Assembly: GCF_040450955.1 (NCBI RefSeq)
Contig: NZ_CP144373.1
Span: 910,486 to 974,485, forward strand
Direction: 5' to 3'
DNA: 64,000 nt
DNA from: Thermodesulfovibrio sp. 3907-1M
GTDB lineage: Bacteria; Nitrospirota; Thermodesulfovibrionia; Thermodesulfovibrionales; Thermodesulfovibrionaceae
Of this stretch, positions 44,184-52,459 are shown piece after piece. Made by a program: the position numbers and the translations under genes. Position 1 is the stretch's first letter; each line of letters opens with the position of its first letter. The notes beneath the pieces were generated by a model that did not search any database, had not been told where the DNA came from, and saw only the letters and a program-made list of their open reading frames with translations.

Positions 44184-44429
44184 GTAGTAGACAAAACAAG
44201 AGATTTGATTTTAGGGGAGATAAAATAGGAGTTAAGGGATTTTAAGGCAACAGTATCAGGGCAGCTTCAGGGATTTGCAATTGCCATTGAATCAATCAAT
44301 ACAAGAATGAATTCAATTGAGTCAAGGCAGGCAAATATTGAGTCAGAACTAAAAGACATAAGACGGACTATTGATTATATGAGATTGAGAATTCAAAGGC
44401 TGGAGGACAAAGTGTTGACTGCTGCATAA
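44184..44429 (+). pseudogene. Coiled-coil protein remnant
   Basis: One frame reads VVDKTRDLILGEIK, a TAG at 44226, then ELRDFKATVSGQLQGFAIAIESINTRMNSIESRQANIESELKDIRRTIDYMRLRIQRLEDKVLTAA and a TAA at 44427. The heptad pattern is that of a small coiled-coil protein related in style to the one at 4846. The internal stop and missing start mark it as broken. Confidence 0.6.
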
Positions 44430-44460
44430 ATTCATTGAAGATTCTTCAGGTAATTTTCAC

Positions 44461-44489
44461 TTGACGACTAAAGATTCATGTGATAAACT
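44461..44489 (+). promoter_or_regulatory. Promoter, leaderless type
   Basis: TTGACG at 44461-44466, 17-base spacer, TAAACT at 44484-44489; ATG follows after 5 bases. No ribosome site is present. Confidence 0.55.
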
Positions 44490-44494
44490 TAGGC

Positions 44495-45406
44495 ATGAAC
44501 ATTAAAAAACTGATATTAACAGTTGCAGTGTTTCTTACTGTTTCAGGAGCCGGGACCCTTTACATGATTCCAAAAACTGTTCTTGTTTTGCCTGAACAGA
44601 GTGCCGTAAAGATTAACTGGATTTTGCTCCCCGGTCAAAAAGACAGCCCTCCTCAGGTCTCCAATGAAAATGTTCAGTTTGTGATTGATTATGAGAACAA
44701 GCCTATCATGATGTATAATGGCAAACTGCTTTTTAAACCTATCAATGCTTACTTAGTTAAATTTAAACAGAATATCAGGGATATAATATGCCTTGACAAC
44801 GGGATTTTGCTTTTTTCTGACGGTAAAAGTATTGGTTATGCTGAACTGGAGAAAAAAAGCAATGAAAATCTTCCAGTTGTTTCATTAAAACCGATTGCAA
44901 AGCTACCTCATAATAATTCAAGAATATTTAAAGGAGATGATTGCATTTATGCGCTTTCCTTAAATCCTAAGACAAAAAAATATGAAGCATATCTTTTTAA
45001 TCCAGTAAAAAAAGCCTTTGAAAAAATCATTTCTTTAAGCGAGCAGGTATCTTCTTTAAGTGGAAAAGGAAATCATATCTTCCTCAGCATTGGCAGACAG
45101 ATTAGAGAATATAAAAATGGCAGACTCAACATTGTTTATGAACATCCAAGACAGAGCATAAAAAAGATTTTCTATTCAGAAAGAGCTGGACTTCTCTATG
45201 AAACCGAAAATGGCATAGGCTTTGTAAAAGACGGCAGTGCCCTTGAGTTCCTTCAAAGTGAGAATTTTGAAGCATTTCTTAAAGCAAAAAGCATTTATGT
45301 CTTTTTCGTGCATGCTATGGCAGTAGCAGAGTTTGCCAACATTGACGATCTAAAGAATTACAGTTTTAAGATTGAAAGATTAATTGACATAAATAGAACT
45401 TTTTAG
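44495..45406 (+). CDS. Secreted or membrane-anchored protein, unknown function
   Basis: 303 residues from the ATG at 44495 (MNIKKLILTVAVFLTVSGAGTLYMIPKT). A GTG at 44480 is in frame but lies in the promoter. After the signal segment the protein is beta-rich with repeated blades such as NVQFVIDYENKPIMMYNGKLLFKP, DIICLDNGILLFSDGKSIGYAEL and GDDCIYALSLNPKTKKYEAYLF, suggesting a beta-propeller-like fold. First gene of a three-gene set with 45417 and 46511 (10-base gap and 2-base gap). Confidence 0.72.
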   Translation: MNIKKLILTVAVFLTVSGAGTLYMIPKTVLVLPEQSAVKINWILLPGQKDSPPQVSNENVQFVIDYENKPIMMYNGKLLFKPINAYLVKFKQNIRDIICLDNGILLFSDGKSIGYAELEKKSNENLPVVSLKPIAKLPHNNSRIFKGDDCIYALSLNPKTKKYEAYLFNPVKKAFEKIISLSEQVSSLSGKGNHIFLSIGRQIREYKNGRLNIVYEHPRQSIKKIFYSERAGLLYETENGIGFVKDGSALEFLQSENFEAFLKAKSIYVFFVHAMAVAEFANIDDLKNYSFKIERLIDINRTF

Positions 45407-45416
45407 GGAGTAATAG

Positions 45417-46508
45417 ATGGCTAAAAAAATAGTTTTATCAATTATTATCATATGTTTTTTCTTTTGTATTCAAGTTTATGCTGGAAGTATTCCTATGCCC
45501 ACAGGGATGTCATGTGATGGAAGCCAGCTTGCTGATGGAACATTCATTCCAAAAGGACAGGTTAAAGAAGTAACAATCAATGGTGTAAGATACAGGTGTG
45601 TTGGCTGTGGTGGATGCACTCCCATAAGCAGTGGCTCTTCTTCATACTCTCCTTCATCAGGTTTATCACCATCTCAGCAGATGGCAGTTGGAATAATGGG
45701 TGCTTTTCTTAGCGGCTTTTTCAGCGGTCTTTTCAGTGGAATGTTTGATATGGATGATAACTCTGCACAGAGACAGGCACAATACGAGGCAGAGCAAAAA
45801 AGAATAGCTGAAGAGAGGAAAAAAGAGGAAGAAAGAAAAAAACAGCTTCTTGCGCAGTATAATCAGCTGATTACACAGGCAAAACAGCAAGTTCAGAATC
45901 AACCATCAAATCCTGCCCAGAGTCCATTTTCTTTTCCAACTCTTGGAGGACAGCTTACAGCTTTTCAGTGGCAAAATCCCTCTCAAGCTCAGTTCAACTC
46001 AAATGATTCAACAGAACAGATTAGAGCTTCTTCAGAGTTGAATGCTTCTGATTTGAATCAGATCTTAGGCAATGTCATACAGGACAAAGTTACTGAGGCA
46101 ATAGAGGATAAGATTGATGACATGGGTGAAAAACTTTTTGATAAACTTGATGAGAAATACAAAAAAACATGGGGATCAAAGATAAGTGAACACGCTTTGC
46201 CGGTTTTGAAAATTGCAGTGACAGCAAAAACAGAAGGTGCAGCTTCAGCAAGTGCTCAGGCTACTGATGAATATCTTGTTTCTTTTATAACAAAGCCCAT
46301 GTCACCCCTTCAGGCTGGAGTGGCAGATATAAGTAGGAAAATATACACGGAGATTGCATTTTCAGCACTTGATAAATTTTTAACCAAGACAGAACAAGCA
46401 GCAGAGGCTTTTGGTTTTAACTTCAGCAAAGACGAGTTTATGAACAATTTTGAAAATGACATGACCTTTGGACAGAAAACAATATATAAATGGCTGAAAG
46501 GAGACTGA
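45417..46508 (+). CDS. Secreted protein with glycine-rich hydrophobic segment, unknown function
   Basis: 363 residues. Signal peptide VLSIIIICFFFCIQVYAGS. A small Cys cluster follows (YRCVGCGGCTPIS), then a Ser-rich spacer and the amphipathic stretch QQMAVGIMGAFLSGFFSGLFSGMFDMDD, which could insert in a membrane. After it comes a charged coil (EQKRIAEERKKEEERKKQLL), a Gln-rich linker and a helical C-terminal half. AGGGAG precedes the ATG. No family recognised. The glycine-zipper-like segment resembles those of pore or scaffold proteins, but this is only analogy. Confidence 0.72.
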   Translation: MAKKIVLSIIIICFFFCIQVYAGSIPMPTGMSCDGSQLADGTFIPKGQVKEVTINGVRYRCVGCGGCTPISSGSSSYSPSSGLSPSQQMAVGIMGAFLSGFFSGLFSGMFDMDDNSAQRQAQYEAEQKRIAEERKKEEERKKQLLAQYNQLITQAKQQVQNQPSNPAQSPFSFPTLGGQLTAFQWQNPSQAQFNSNDSTEQIRASSELNASDLNQILGNVIQDKVTEAIEDKIDDMGEKLFDKLDEKYKKTWGSKISEHALPVLKIAVTAKTEGAASASAQATDEYLVSFITKPMSPLQAGVADISRKIYTEIAFSALDKFLTKTEQAAEAFGFNFSKDEFMNNFENDMTFGQKTIYKWLKGD

Positions 46509-46510
46509 CG

Positions 46511-48643
46511 ATGAGACTCTTAAGAATTTTTCTTTTTTTAGTTCTTGTTGCTTATCTTTCAGGATGCGAACCAATAAGAATAACCCATACAATTGAACTA
46601 ATGGACATGGAAACTTCAAAGGAGACAGTGCAAGCAAAAAAGATCTCTCGTGAAGTCTTATTCATTGTAGATGATACAAAAAAGTATAAAGCAACTCACG
46701 CAAATTACTCTGCAGGAGTTATACATGATTTTGTTTTTCCCACAGGACACTACATTAAGCAAGCTCTTCCAGTTATTTCATCATGTTTTGAAAAATTCAG
46801 GATTGAACCTTCTGTTTCCACAATACCCGATAAAGACGCTTTAGTAATCAATGCTAATGTGAGCAGTATGGATGTAAGGTTTGATTGTTGTCTTCCTCTT
46901 GTTTTTAATGCAAATACAACGCTTCAGTTTATTCTCTATGATAATGACTTTATAATGTTGTCTCTTCCTGTTTATTCAGATGGAAAGGGAAGCCTTTCAA
47001 AACCAGGGCTTTTTGCAACAATGAGTGATAAAGATTATGCTCAGGTAGCTTATCAATCAATTAGAGAAGCAGTTAAAAACTCTGTTGATGTAATCTACGA
47101 TGCAATAAACAATCCTAAAAAAGTAATCGCTGATGCAAAGCAAATAATTAATAAAAATCCATCAAATACCGGTGCATATAAAGTTATAGCTAATCGTGCA
47201 TTAAAGACTGGTGATTATGCTGAAGCTCTGGCTGCAGCTCAGATGCTCACTCAGCTTGCTCCAAAGGATACAGATGGTTACTTTCTGCTTTATAAGATTT
47301 ACAAAGCCCAGAAAAAAATTAAGGATGCAGTAACTCAACTTGAACATGCAGTGAGTTTAAATCCGGGTAATGCCATTTTATTTGTTCATCTTTATGATTT
47401 CTACATTGAGCAGGATAAATTTGATAAGGCTATTAATGCATTGAAGAGGTACATGGAAGCAAGACCTGATGATAAAAATGCAGCAGTTCGTCTTGGACTG
47501 CTTTACCTGAAAGCAGGGAAATATGACGATGCCGTATCCATTGCTAATAAGATGATTGATGCTTTAAAATTTTATGGAATTGGAGCCCCCATTGTAAAGA
47601 AGGATGACTCTATAGTTATCACCTCCGTTGAGCCAGGAGGTCCTGCAGAAAAAGCAGGGATAAAACCAGGAGATGAAATTACTGAGATAGATGGAAGATC
47701 AACTGAGGAATTAAAATTTGAAGATGTAATAAAGAAATTAAGAGGCAGCGAAGGCACAAATGTTACTCTAACCATAAAAAGAAAAGAGGTTGAAGAGCCA
47801 TTTAAAATAGTCATTGAAAGACAGAAATTTTACAGTAATCCAGCCCTTGTAGCAGATTATATGGCAATTATTGCAATGGCTGAAATCCAGAAAGGAAATA
47901 TCAATGAAGCAAAAAGAGCAATGGATGAAGCTTTAAATATAGCAAAATCTACCAATGTATATGCAAGCACACTGAAAGCTCATGCCTGTCTTTTAATGGC
48001 TCTTAATGAATATGACAGAGTTATTGAGAATTATTCAAAACGGAATGAAGGTTATCTGCAGCTTATGGTTGCCATTGCCTATGCTAAAAAAGGCATGTAT
48101 GAAAACGCAATCAAAGTTTATAAAAATCTCAACAAAAAAGACCTGCCAATCTCGGATAACACACTTAAAGCTTTCTACGAAGCTATGAAACCATATGTAG
48201 AGGAGATGGAAAAGGAGGCTTTAAATTACGAAAAATCAGGCGATGCTATATCCGCCCTTAAAATCTATGCAGGAATTTTAGGTATAGTCTCAGAAGAAAA
48301 AGCTTCATCGATAAGAAGTAAAATAGCAAGAATCATTGCCAAGAATCCATCCATTATTGAAATTTCAGGCATTGCAAGAGAGCACTTCTTGAAATCTGAA
48401 GTTTTATACAATGCCGGCAGATACGAAGAAGCTCTACAGGAACTTGAAATGGCAAAATCTTACATCCCCTTTAATCCTCAGATTTATTTCAGCTCTTCTC
48501 TTGTTTGTGAAAAGTTGGGTGATTACAGCTGCGCAATAAAAAATATGGAAATAGTTCTGCAGTTACAGCCCAATCATCCTCAGGCACAGACAATCAGAGA
48601 TCAGATTTATAAATGGAAGTTTATTCTTGAAAAAGAGCTTTAA
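46511..48643 (+). CDS. Lipoprotein with TPR repeats and a PDZ domain
   Basis: 710 residues from the ATG at 46511 (AAGGAG upstream; the earlier ATG at 46490 would read through it). Lipobox VAYLSGCEP. Residues about 25-190 are an unfamiliar domain. TPRs follow (NTGAYKVIANRALKTGDYAEALAAAQML, LFVHLYDFYIEQDKFDKAINALKRYME). A PDZ domain near 355-435 shows IVITSVEPGGPAEKAGIKPGDEITEIDG. More TPRs reach the end. Probably a periplasmic scaffold tethered to a membrane. Coupled to the secreted protein upstream. No known family for the whole. Confidence 0.8.
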   Translation: MRLLRIFLFLVLVAYLSGCEPIRITHTIELMDMETSKETVQAKKISREVLFIVDDTKKYKATHANYSAGVIHDFVFPTGHYIKQALPVISSCFEKFRIEPSVSTIPDKDALVINANVSSMDVRFDCCLPLVFNANTTLQFILYDNDFIMLSLPVYSDGKGSLSKPGLFATMSDKDYAQVAYQSIREAVKNSVDVIYDAINNPKKVIADAKQIINKNPSNTGAYKVIANRALKTGDYAEALAAAQMLTQLAPKDTDGYFLLYKIYKAQKKIKDAVTQLEHAVSLNPGNAILFVHLYDFYIEQDKFDKAINALKRYMEARPDDKNAAVRLGLLYLKAGKYDDAVSIANKMIDALKFYGIGAPIVKKDDSIVITSVEPGGPAEKAGIKPGDEITEIDGRSTEELKFEDVIKKLRGSEGTNVTLTIKRKEVEEPFKIVIERQKFYSNPALVADYMAIIAMAEIQKGNINEAKRAMDEALNIAKSTNVYASTLKAHACLLMALNEYDRVIENYSKRNEGYLQLMVAIAYAKKGMYENAIKVYKNLNKKDLPISDNTLKAFYEAMKPYVEEMEKEALNYEKSGDAISALKIYAGILGIVSEEKASSIRSKIARIIAKNPSIIEISGIAREHFLKSEVLYNAGRYEEALQELEMAKSYIPFNPQIYFSSSLVCEKLGDYSCAIKNMEIVLQLQPNHPQAQTIRDQIYKWKFILEKEL

Positions 48644-48646
48644 ATG

Positions 48647-48675
48647 TTGAAAAAATAAATCTTTTATGGTATAAA
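48647..48675 (+). promoter_or_regulatory. Promoter, leaderless type, of the pilin-like gene
   Basis: TTGAAA at 48647-48652, 17-base spacer, TATAAA at 48670-48675; the ATG begins 5 bases later at 48681. No ribosome site. Confidence 0.6.
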
Positions 48676-48680
48676 AAAGT

Positions 48681-49760
48681 ATGCTAATTCAATCAAAAAA
48701 AGGGCTAACCCTGGTAGAGATTGCCATAGTCCTTGTAATTCTAGGCTTGCTTTTAGGGCTTGGAGTAAGTCTTATAGGACCTCTCACAAAGCGAGCAAAG
48801 TTAACTGAAACGAGGGAAACAGTAAAGCAAGCAAAAGAAGCAGTTCTTGGATATGCAGTGAAAAACGGTTATCTTCCATCAGATCTTGACTCTGCAGGTG
48901 CAAGAAAACTTGATGCATGGGGAAGGGCTTTGCAGTATTATCCAGTGAGTGAACTTCTCGGTTCTTCAAAATATGTTTGTGCTGTAAATTCAACATCTTA
49001 TGAAGTCAGAGAATGCACTGATACTCAATGCTCAACATACAATACAAAGTCAAATATTGCTTTTATTGTGTATTCAAAGGGTGAGGATTCTGATGGAAGC
49101 TGTACAGGAGTGAGCTCCCCTTTTTATATAAGAGAACAGGGGATGCCATATATTAGCCCTTGCACCTATACTCCAACAAATCCTCAGTATTATTATGATG
49201 ATGTTGTTGCCTATGTATCTCTTGATGAGATAAGAGATCTGGTAGGATGTCCAAAATTTAGAATAACAACAGAGTTTTTACATTATGGTTATCAGGGTTT
49301 GCGTTATGGTGCTCAGATAAGTGTTACAGGAGGATTTCCAAATTTTACTTGGAATATAACAGGACTTCCTTCAGGACTTTTTTTACAGGATTCAGGAAGC
49401 TGCACCTATGATGCTGTTAGCCTGCCATGCAGTAATGCCTCTCCATGCATATGCGGAACTCCTTTAAATTATGGAACATTTCCAATTACAATTAATGTAA
49501 CAGACAGTAAAAATCAGATTGCATCAAAAACACTTTCATTAACCATTTATCCGTCTGAAACTACGACAACAACAACAACAACTACTACTACTACCACTAC
49601 TACCACTACAACTACTACAACTACTACCACAACATTGTCCTGTGCCTCCTGTGGAATGTATAACACTTACGGACAATGTAGGAGTAATTGCAGAGGAATA
49701 GGAAGGAGCTGTGTTTTTGCTTATTGTGGCCCACTTTGGTGCTGGCAATGTGTTCCTTAA
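48681..49760 (+). CDS. Pilin-like protein with putative-Ig domain, poly-threonine linker and Cys-rich tail
   Basis: 359 residues. Type IV prepilin start IQSKKG-LTLVEIAIVLVILGLL with cleavage after Gly8 and Glu at mature position 5. A pseudopilin-like domain follows to about residue 190 (AWGRALQYYPVSELLG). Then comes an Ig-like He_PIG-type domain (ISVTGGFPNFTWNITGLPSGLFLQ). At 49560-49634 lie 25 consecutive threonine codons in mixed use (ACT, ACA, ACC, ACG), so this is a selected linker rather than simple slippage. The last 39 residues contain eight cysteines (CASC, GQC, SNC, RSC, AYC, LWC, WQC). Likely a surface-exposed, glycosylatable minor pilin. Confidence 0.83.
   Translation: MLIQSKKGLTLVEIAIVLVILGLLLGLGVSLIGPLTKRAKLTETRETVKQAKEAVLGYAVKNGYLPSDLDSAGARKLDAWGRALQYYPVSELLGSSKYVCAVNSTSYEVRECTDTQCSTYNTKSNIAFIVYSKGEDSDGSCTGVSSPFYIREQGMPYISPCTYTPTNPQYYYDDVVAYVSLDEIRDLVGCPKFRITTEFLHYGYQGLRYGAQISVTGGFPNFTWNITGLPSGLFLQDSGSCTYDAVSLPCSNASPCICGTPLNYGTFPITINVTDSKNQIASKTLSLTIYPSETTTTTTTTTTTTTTTTTTTTTTTTTLSCASCGMYNTYGQCRSNCRGIGRSCVFAYCGPLWCWQCVP
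49560..49634 (+). repeat. 25-codon threonine tract
   Basis: 75 bases of in-frame ACN codons joining the Ig-like part of the pilin-like protein to its Cys-rich tail. The codons vary (mostly ACT and ACA, some ACC, one ACG). Confidence 0.95.
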
Positions 49761-49761
49761 C

Positions 49762-51720
49762 TTACTTCCATTTTACCCTTACATAATTTTTCTCTGGAAA
49801 AACCACCATAAAAGAAGGAGAAATAAGATAGGGACCCTGTGCACCTTCTGCTTTCCATTTCGGGAAATATGAAACCTTTATAATGTGGGGTATACCTATT
49901 CCTTCGGTGTAAAAGATTATTTCATTATGTTCAAATTTTATGAGTACACATTTTACATTTTTAATTTCAGGCTTCTTAAAATTTTTTTCAGTAAAAATTA
50001 TAGGTTTCCATAATTCTCCTTTTTTAAACCATTCAACGGATTTAATTAGCCAGTCTTCTTTTTTTTGAATTTCAAAATCAAAAATTGGCTCAACAAGTTT
50101 TACATCAGGAATTTGATATATTTTAAATCTTCCAACATAACCAATAACCTGTAAAAATCTATCTGCCTCTTCTTTTACATCGTCTGTATAGGCAATAAAA
50201 TATCTTATTCCAAGGAGCTTCATATGCTCAACTGCTTTTTTCATATTAAAGGATGGATATTGAAAGCCAAAATCAGGAGATGTGGGAGTATGAGTTGTCT
50301 CTGCCTGAACAATAAAATGCAATGCAGCTGATACTGAAGATTCAATTAAAAGTCCTTCCATTGTTGGCTTGCCAGAAAAAAAAGGAATTAATTCAAGAAT
50401 TCTTGGTGTACCAAATCTTCCGTAATCAGATGTGTACTGCCACATCACTCTTCCATAAGGAAGAGATTTTAAAAACTCAAAAAGTTCATTTACTTCATTC
50501 CATGCCTGCTTTTTTTCAAAGCCTTCATAATTCCACTTTACCCATGAAGGAATATATTTAAGTTGGCTATTTATGAAAAAAATTGAACCCGTGGCAATCA
50601 ATGTGAGAACAACAAGAAGTTTAACCCTTAAACTTTGAATTTTGAAGTTTGAATGGCTGAGAGACAGAGCTGAAGGCTTTTGACTCAGAAGAGTGATTTT
50701 TAATACACATCCCAGAAAATATGCTGCCAGCATTACACAGCTCATTGCAAAAAATGGAAGAAATCGTGTATTCCATATTTTTGAATTATCAAGGAAAAGA
50801 TAGATAAAAAAGCTAATAATCGCAACAAATAAAAAAAGCATAATATTTTTATCCCTTTTAACTAGGCCATAAACAGTACCAGCCAGTGCAACAATCTGAA
50901 TGGGAAGGAAAGTGGAAGGAAAAAGATCTGAAACTCTTATAAATCTCCTCCATATCATGGCAGAGGTATAATCAAAATAAAGAACAAAAGGCAAGGACCA
51001 CCAGGAAGTAAAGATAAATGCAAGAACATAAACTTTCAGGATATAGGAGAAATTTTTTTTGAAATATAAAAGAACAAAAAATGGCATAATCAGAACAGAA
51101 ACCATAACAGGTATGGGATGAGAAAGAACCATTAATAAAAGTAAGAAAGTGTTTGAAATTAAACATTTTTTATCTTCCATGCCTTTTTTCATCAAGGCAA
51201 TAAAAAGCCAGAAAATAGAAAAACTAAAAGAATAAGAAAATTCTCCTGCAAGTGTGCTTGGAATGTTTCCTCCGTAGATACTGTATTGTTCAAGAAATAG
51301 AAAAAATAGACTCAGGATTGCTGCAACCTCAGGCATTACTTTTTCTTTACCTATTGTTTTTAAACAAAAGTAGCTGCTTAAAGGTAGAATAAAGGTTCCT
51401 AATAATGTAGCAATTTTGAAGGCAATGTTTGCAGGGATTAAATAACTTAAAAGAACAGAAAGCACATAAAGAAGAGGAGGATAGAAATAAAGAAATGGAA
51501 AGCCACAGTACCAGTCATTTGACCAGCCATGAATTGATGGAAAAATTCTTTTAAGATAGTAAAAAACATAGTTATGAGAGCCTGTATCTCCTCCTGAAAC
51601 CGTTGTATCAAGAAAAATTAAAGAAGGTTTGAAAATGTATAGAAGATAAAGATACAGGATGCAAAAAACAACAAAGGTTGACAAATTATGAAAGATAAGC
51701 TTTTTTAATTTTTCTAACAT
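49762..51720 (-). CDS. Polytopic membrane protein, PTPS-related / GT-C type glycosyltransferase
   Basis: 652 residues, about 10-12 membrane helices and a soluble C-terminal part. Segments GGDTGSHNYVFYYLKRIFPSIHGWSNDWYCGFPFLYFYPPLLYVL and EQYSIYGGNIPSTLAGEFSYSFSFSIF are typical of the membrane family annotated as 6-pyruvoyl-tetrahydropterin synthase-related (PF10131), which has a GT-C-like layout with acidic residues after the first helix. Overlaps the GT2 gene by 35 bases. It converges on the pilin-like gene with a 1-base gap. A loop near residues 351-368 is encoded by a dispersed-repeat-like string (50620-50665). Confidence 0.75.
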   Translation of the reverse strand: MLEKLKKLIFHNLSTFVVFCILYLYLLYIFKPSLIFLDTTVSGGDTGSHNYVFYYLKRIFPSIHGWSNDWYCGFPFLYFYPPLLYVLSVLLSYLIPANIAFKIATLLGTFILPLSSYFCLKTIGKEKVMPEVAAILSLFFLFLEQYSIYGGNIPSTLAGEFSYSFSFSIFWLFIALMKKGMEDKKCLISNTFLLLLMVLSHPIPVMVSVLIMPFFVLLYFKKNFSYILKVYVLAFIFTSWWSLPFVLYFDYTSAMIWRRFIRVSDLFPSTFLPIQIVALAGTVYGLVKRDKNIMLFLFVAIISFFIYLFLDNSKIWNTRFLPFFAMSCVMLAAYFLGCVLKITLLSQKPSALSLSHSNFKIQSLRVKLLVVLTLIATGSIFFINSQLKYIPSWVKWNYEGFEKKQAWNEVNELFEFLKSLPYGRVMWQYTSDYGRFGTPRILELIPFFSGKPTMEGLLIESSVSAALHFIVQAETTHTPTSPDFGFQYPSFNMKKAVEHMKLLGIRYFIAYTDDVKEEADRFLQVIGYVGRFKIYQIPDVKLVEPIFDFEIQKKEDWLIKSVEWFKKGELWKPIIFTEKNFKKPEIKNVKCVLIKFEHNEIIFYTEGIGIPHIIKVSYFPKWKAEGAQGPYLISPSFMVVFPEKNYVRVKWK

Positions 51721-52366
51721 CTATTAACATTCTCAGTAAGGCTTTCATATTTATGGTTGAAAACCCTGCTAACTTCTGTTTTACGTCTACTTTACAGATT
51801 TTATAGCCTTTTTTCAAGGCAAAACAGAAAATTTCCAGATCAAAGGCAAATCCATTTATAGTTAAACTTTTAAATATTTCATCTGCTATATCTGCTTTAA
51901 AACCTTTAAGTCCACATTGAGTATCCTTAAATGGAATTTTTAAATAGGTTCTTATAAAGAGATTAAAAATTTTGTGGCCAAGAAATCTTATTGGAGTTTG
52001 ACAATAGGGATTTACTCTATGCCCTACTGCAATCTCACATTCAGTTTTAAGTTTTTCAATAACTTTTTTAATACCTTCCACTCCGTAGGGAAGATCAGCA
52101 TCTGTAAAGATTTTATAAGAAGATTTTGCCATCAAAATACCTTTTTTTACGCTGTATCCTTTGCCCATGTTTTCAGAATTTTTAATATATATTATCTGAT
52201 CTCTGTAGTACTCAATTGCTTTTTCAGGATTATCAGTGCTTGCATCGTCTATAATTATAATTTCGCAACTGTTTCCGAAGGTTTCAACTATTTTTTTTAT
52301 GGTTTTCTTTAAAAAATTTCCCTGATTGTAAACAGGAATTATGATTGAAAATTCAGGTTTTTCCAT
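51686..52366 (-). CDS. Family 2 glycosyltransferase (dolichyl-phosphate sugar synthase type)
   Basis: 226 residues from the ATG at 52366 (MEKPEFSIIIPVYNQGNFLKKT); a TTG at 52405 would add 13. GT2 motifs: IIPVYNQG, IIIDDASTDNPEKAIEYY, SENMGKGYSVKKGILMAKSSYKIFTDADLPYG (the D-x-D), QCGLKGFKADIADEIF and FDLEIFCFALKKGYKI. This is the pattern of polyprenyl-phosphate glucosyl/mannosyltransferases, which supply lipid-linked sugars to GT-C enzymes such as the neighbour. Confidence 0.88.
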   Translation of the reverse strand: MEKPEFSIIIPVYNQGNFLKKTIKKIVETFGNSCEIIIIDDASTDNPEKAIEYYRDQIIYIKNSENMGKGYSVKKGILMAKSSYKIFTDADLPYGVEGIKKVIEKLKTECEIAVGHRVNPYCQTPIRFLGHKIFNLFIRTYLKIPFKDTQCGLKGFKADIADEIFKSLTINGFAFDLEIFCFALKKGYKICKVDVKQKLAGFSTINMKALLRMLIDVRKIKKAYLS

Positions 52367-52418
52367 AGTATTATAGTATGGCTTTGTAGAGCCTGAGGTT
52401 GTCAAATAAAATTTTAAA

Positions 52419-52453
52419 ATTGTTTTACAATACTACTAAAATTGTTTTACAAT
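52419..52453. promoter_or_regulatory. Two ATTGTTTTACAAT palindromes overlapping a promoter
   Basis: The 13-base dyad ATTGT-TTT-ACAAT occurs at 52419-52431 and 52441-52453, 22 bases apart (two helical turns). The second contains the -10 TACAAT (52448-52453); TTTACA at 52424-52429 is an 18-base-spaced -35. The ATG of the next gene is at 52460. Looks like a repressor operator pair. Confidence 0.5.
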
Positions 52454-52459
52454 ATTACA

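Noticed and set aside
52367-52410. TTGACA with TATAAT as promoter of the GT2 gene
   Set aside because: The spacing is 24 bases, too long for a sigma-70 type promoter.
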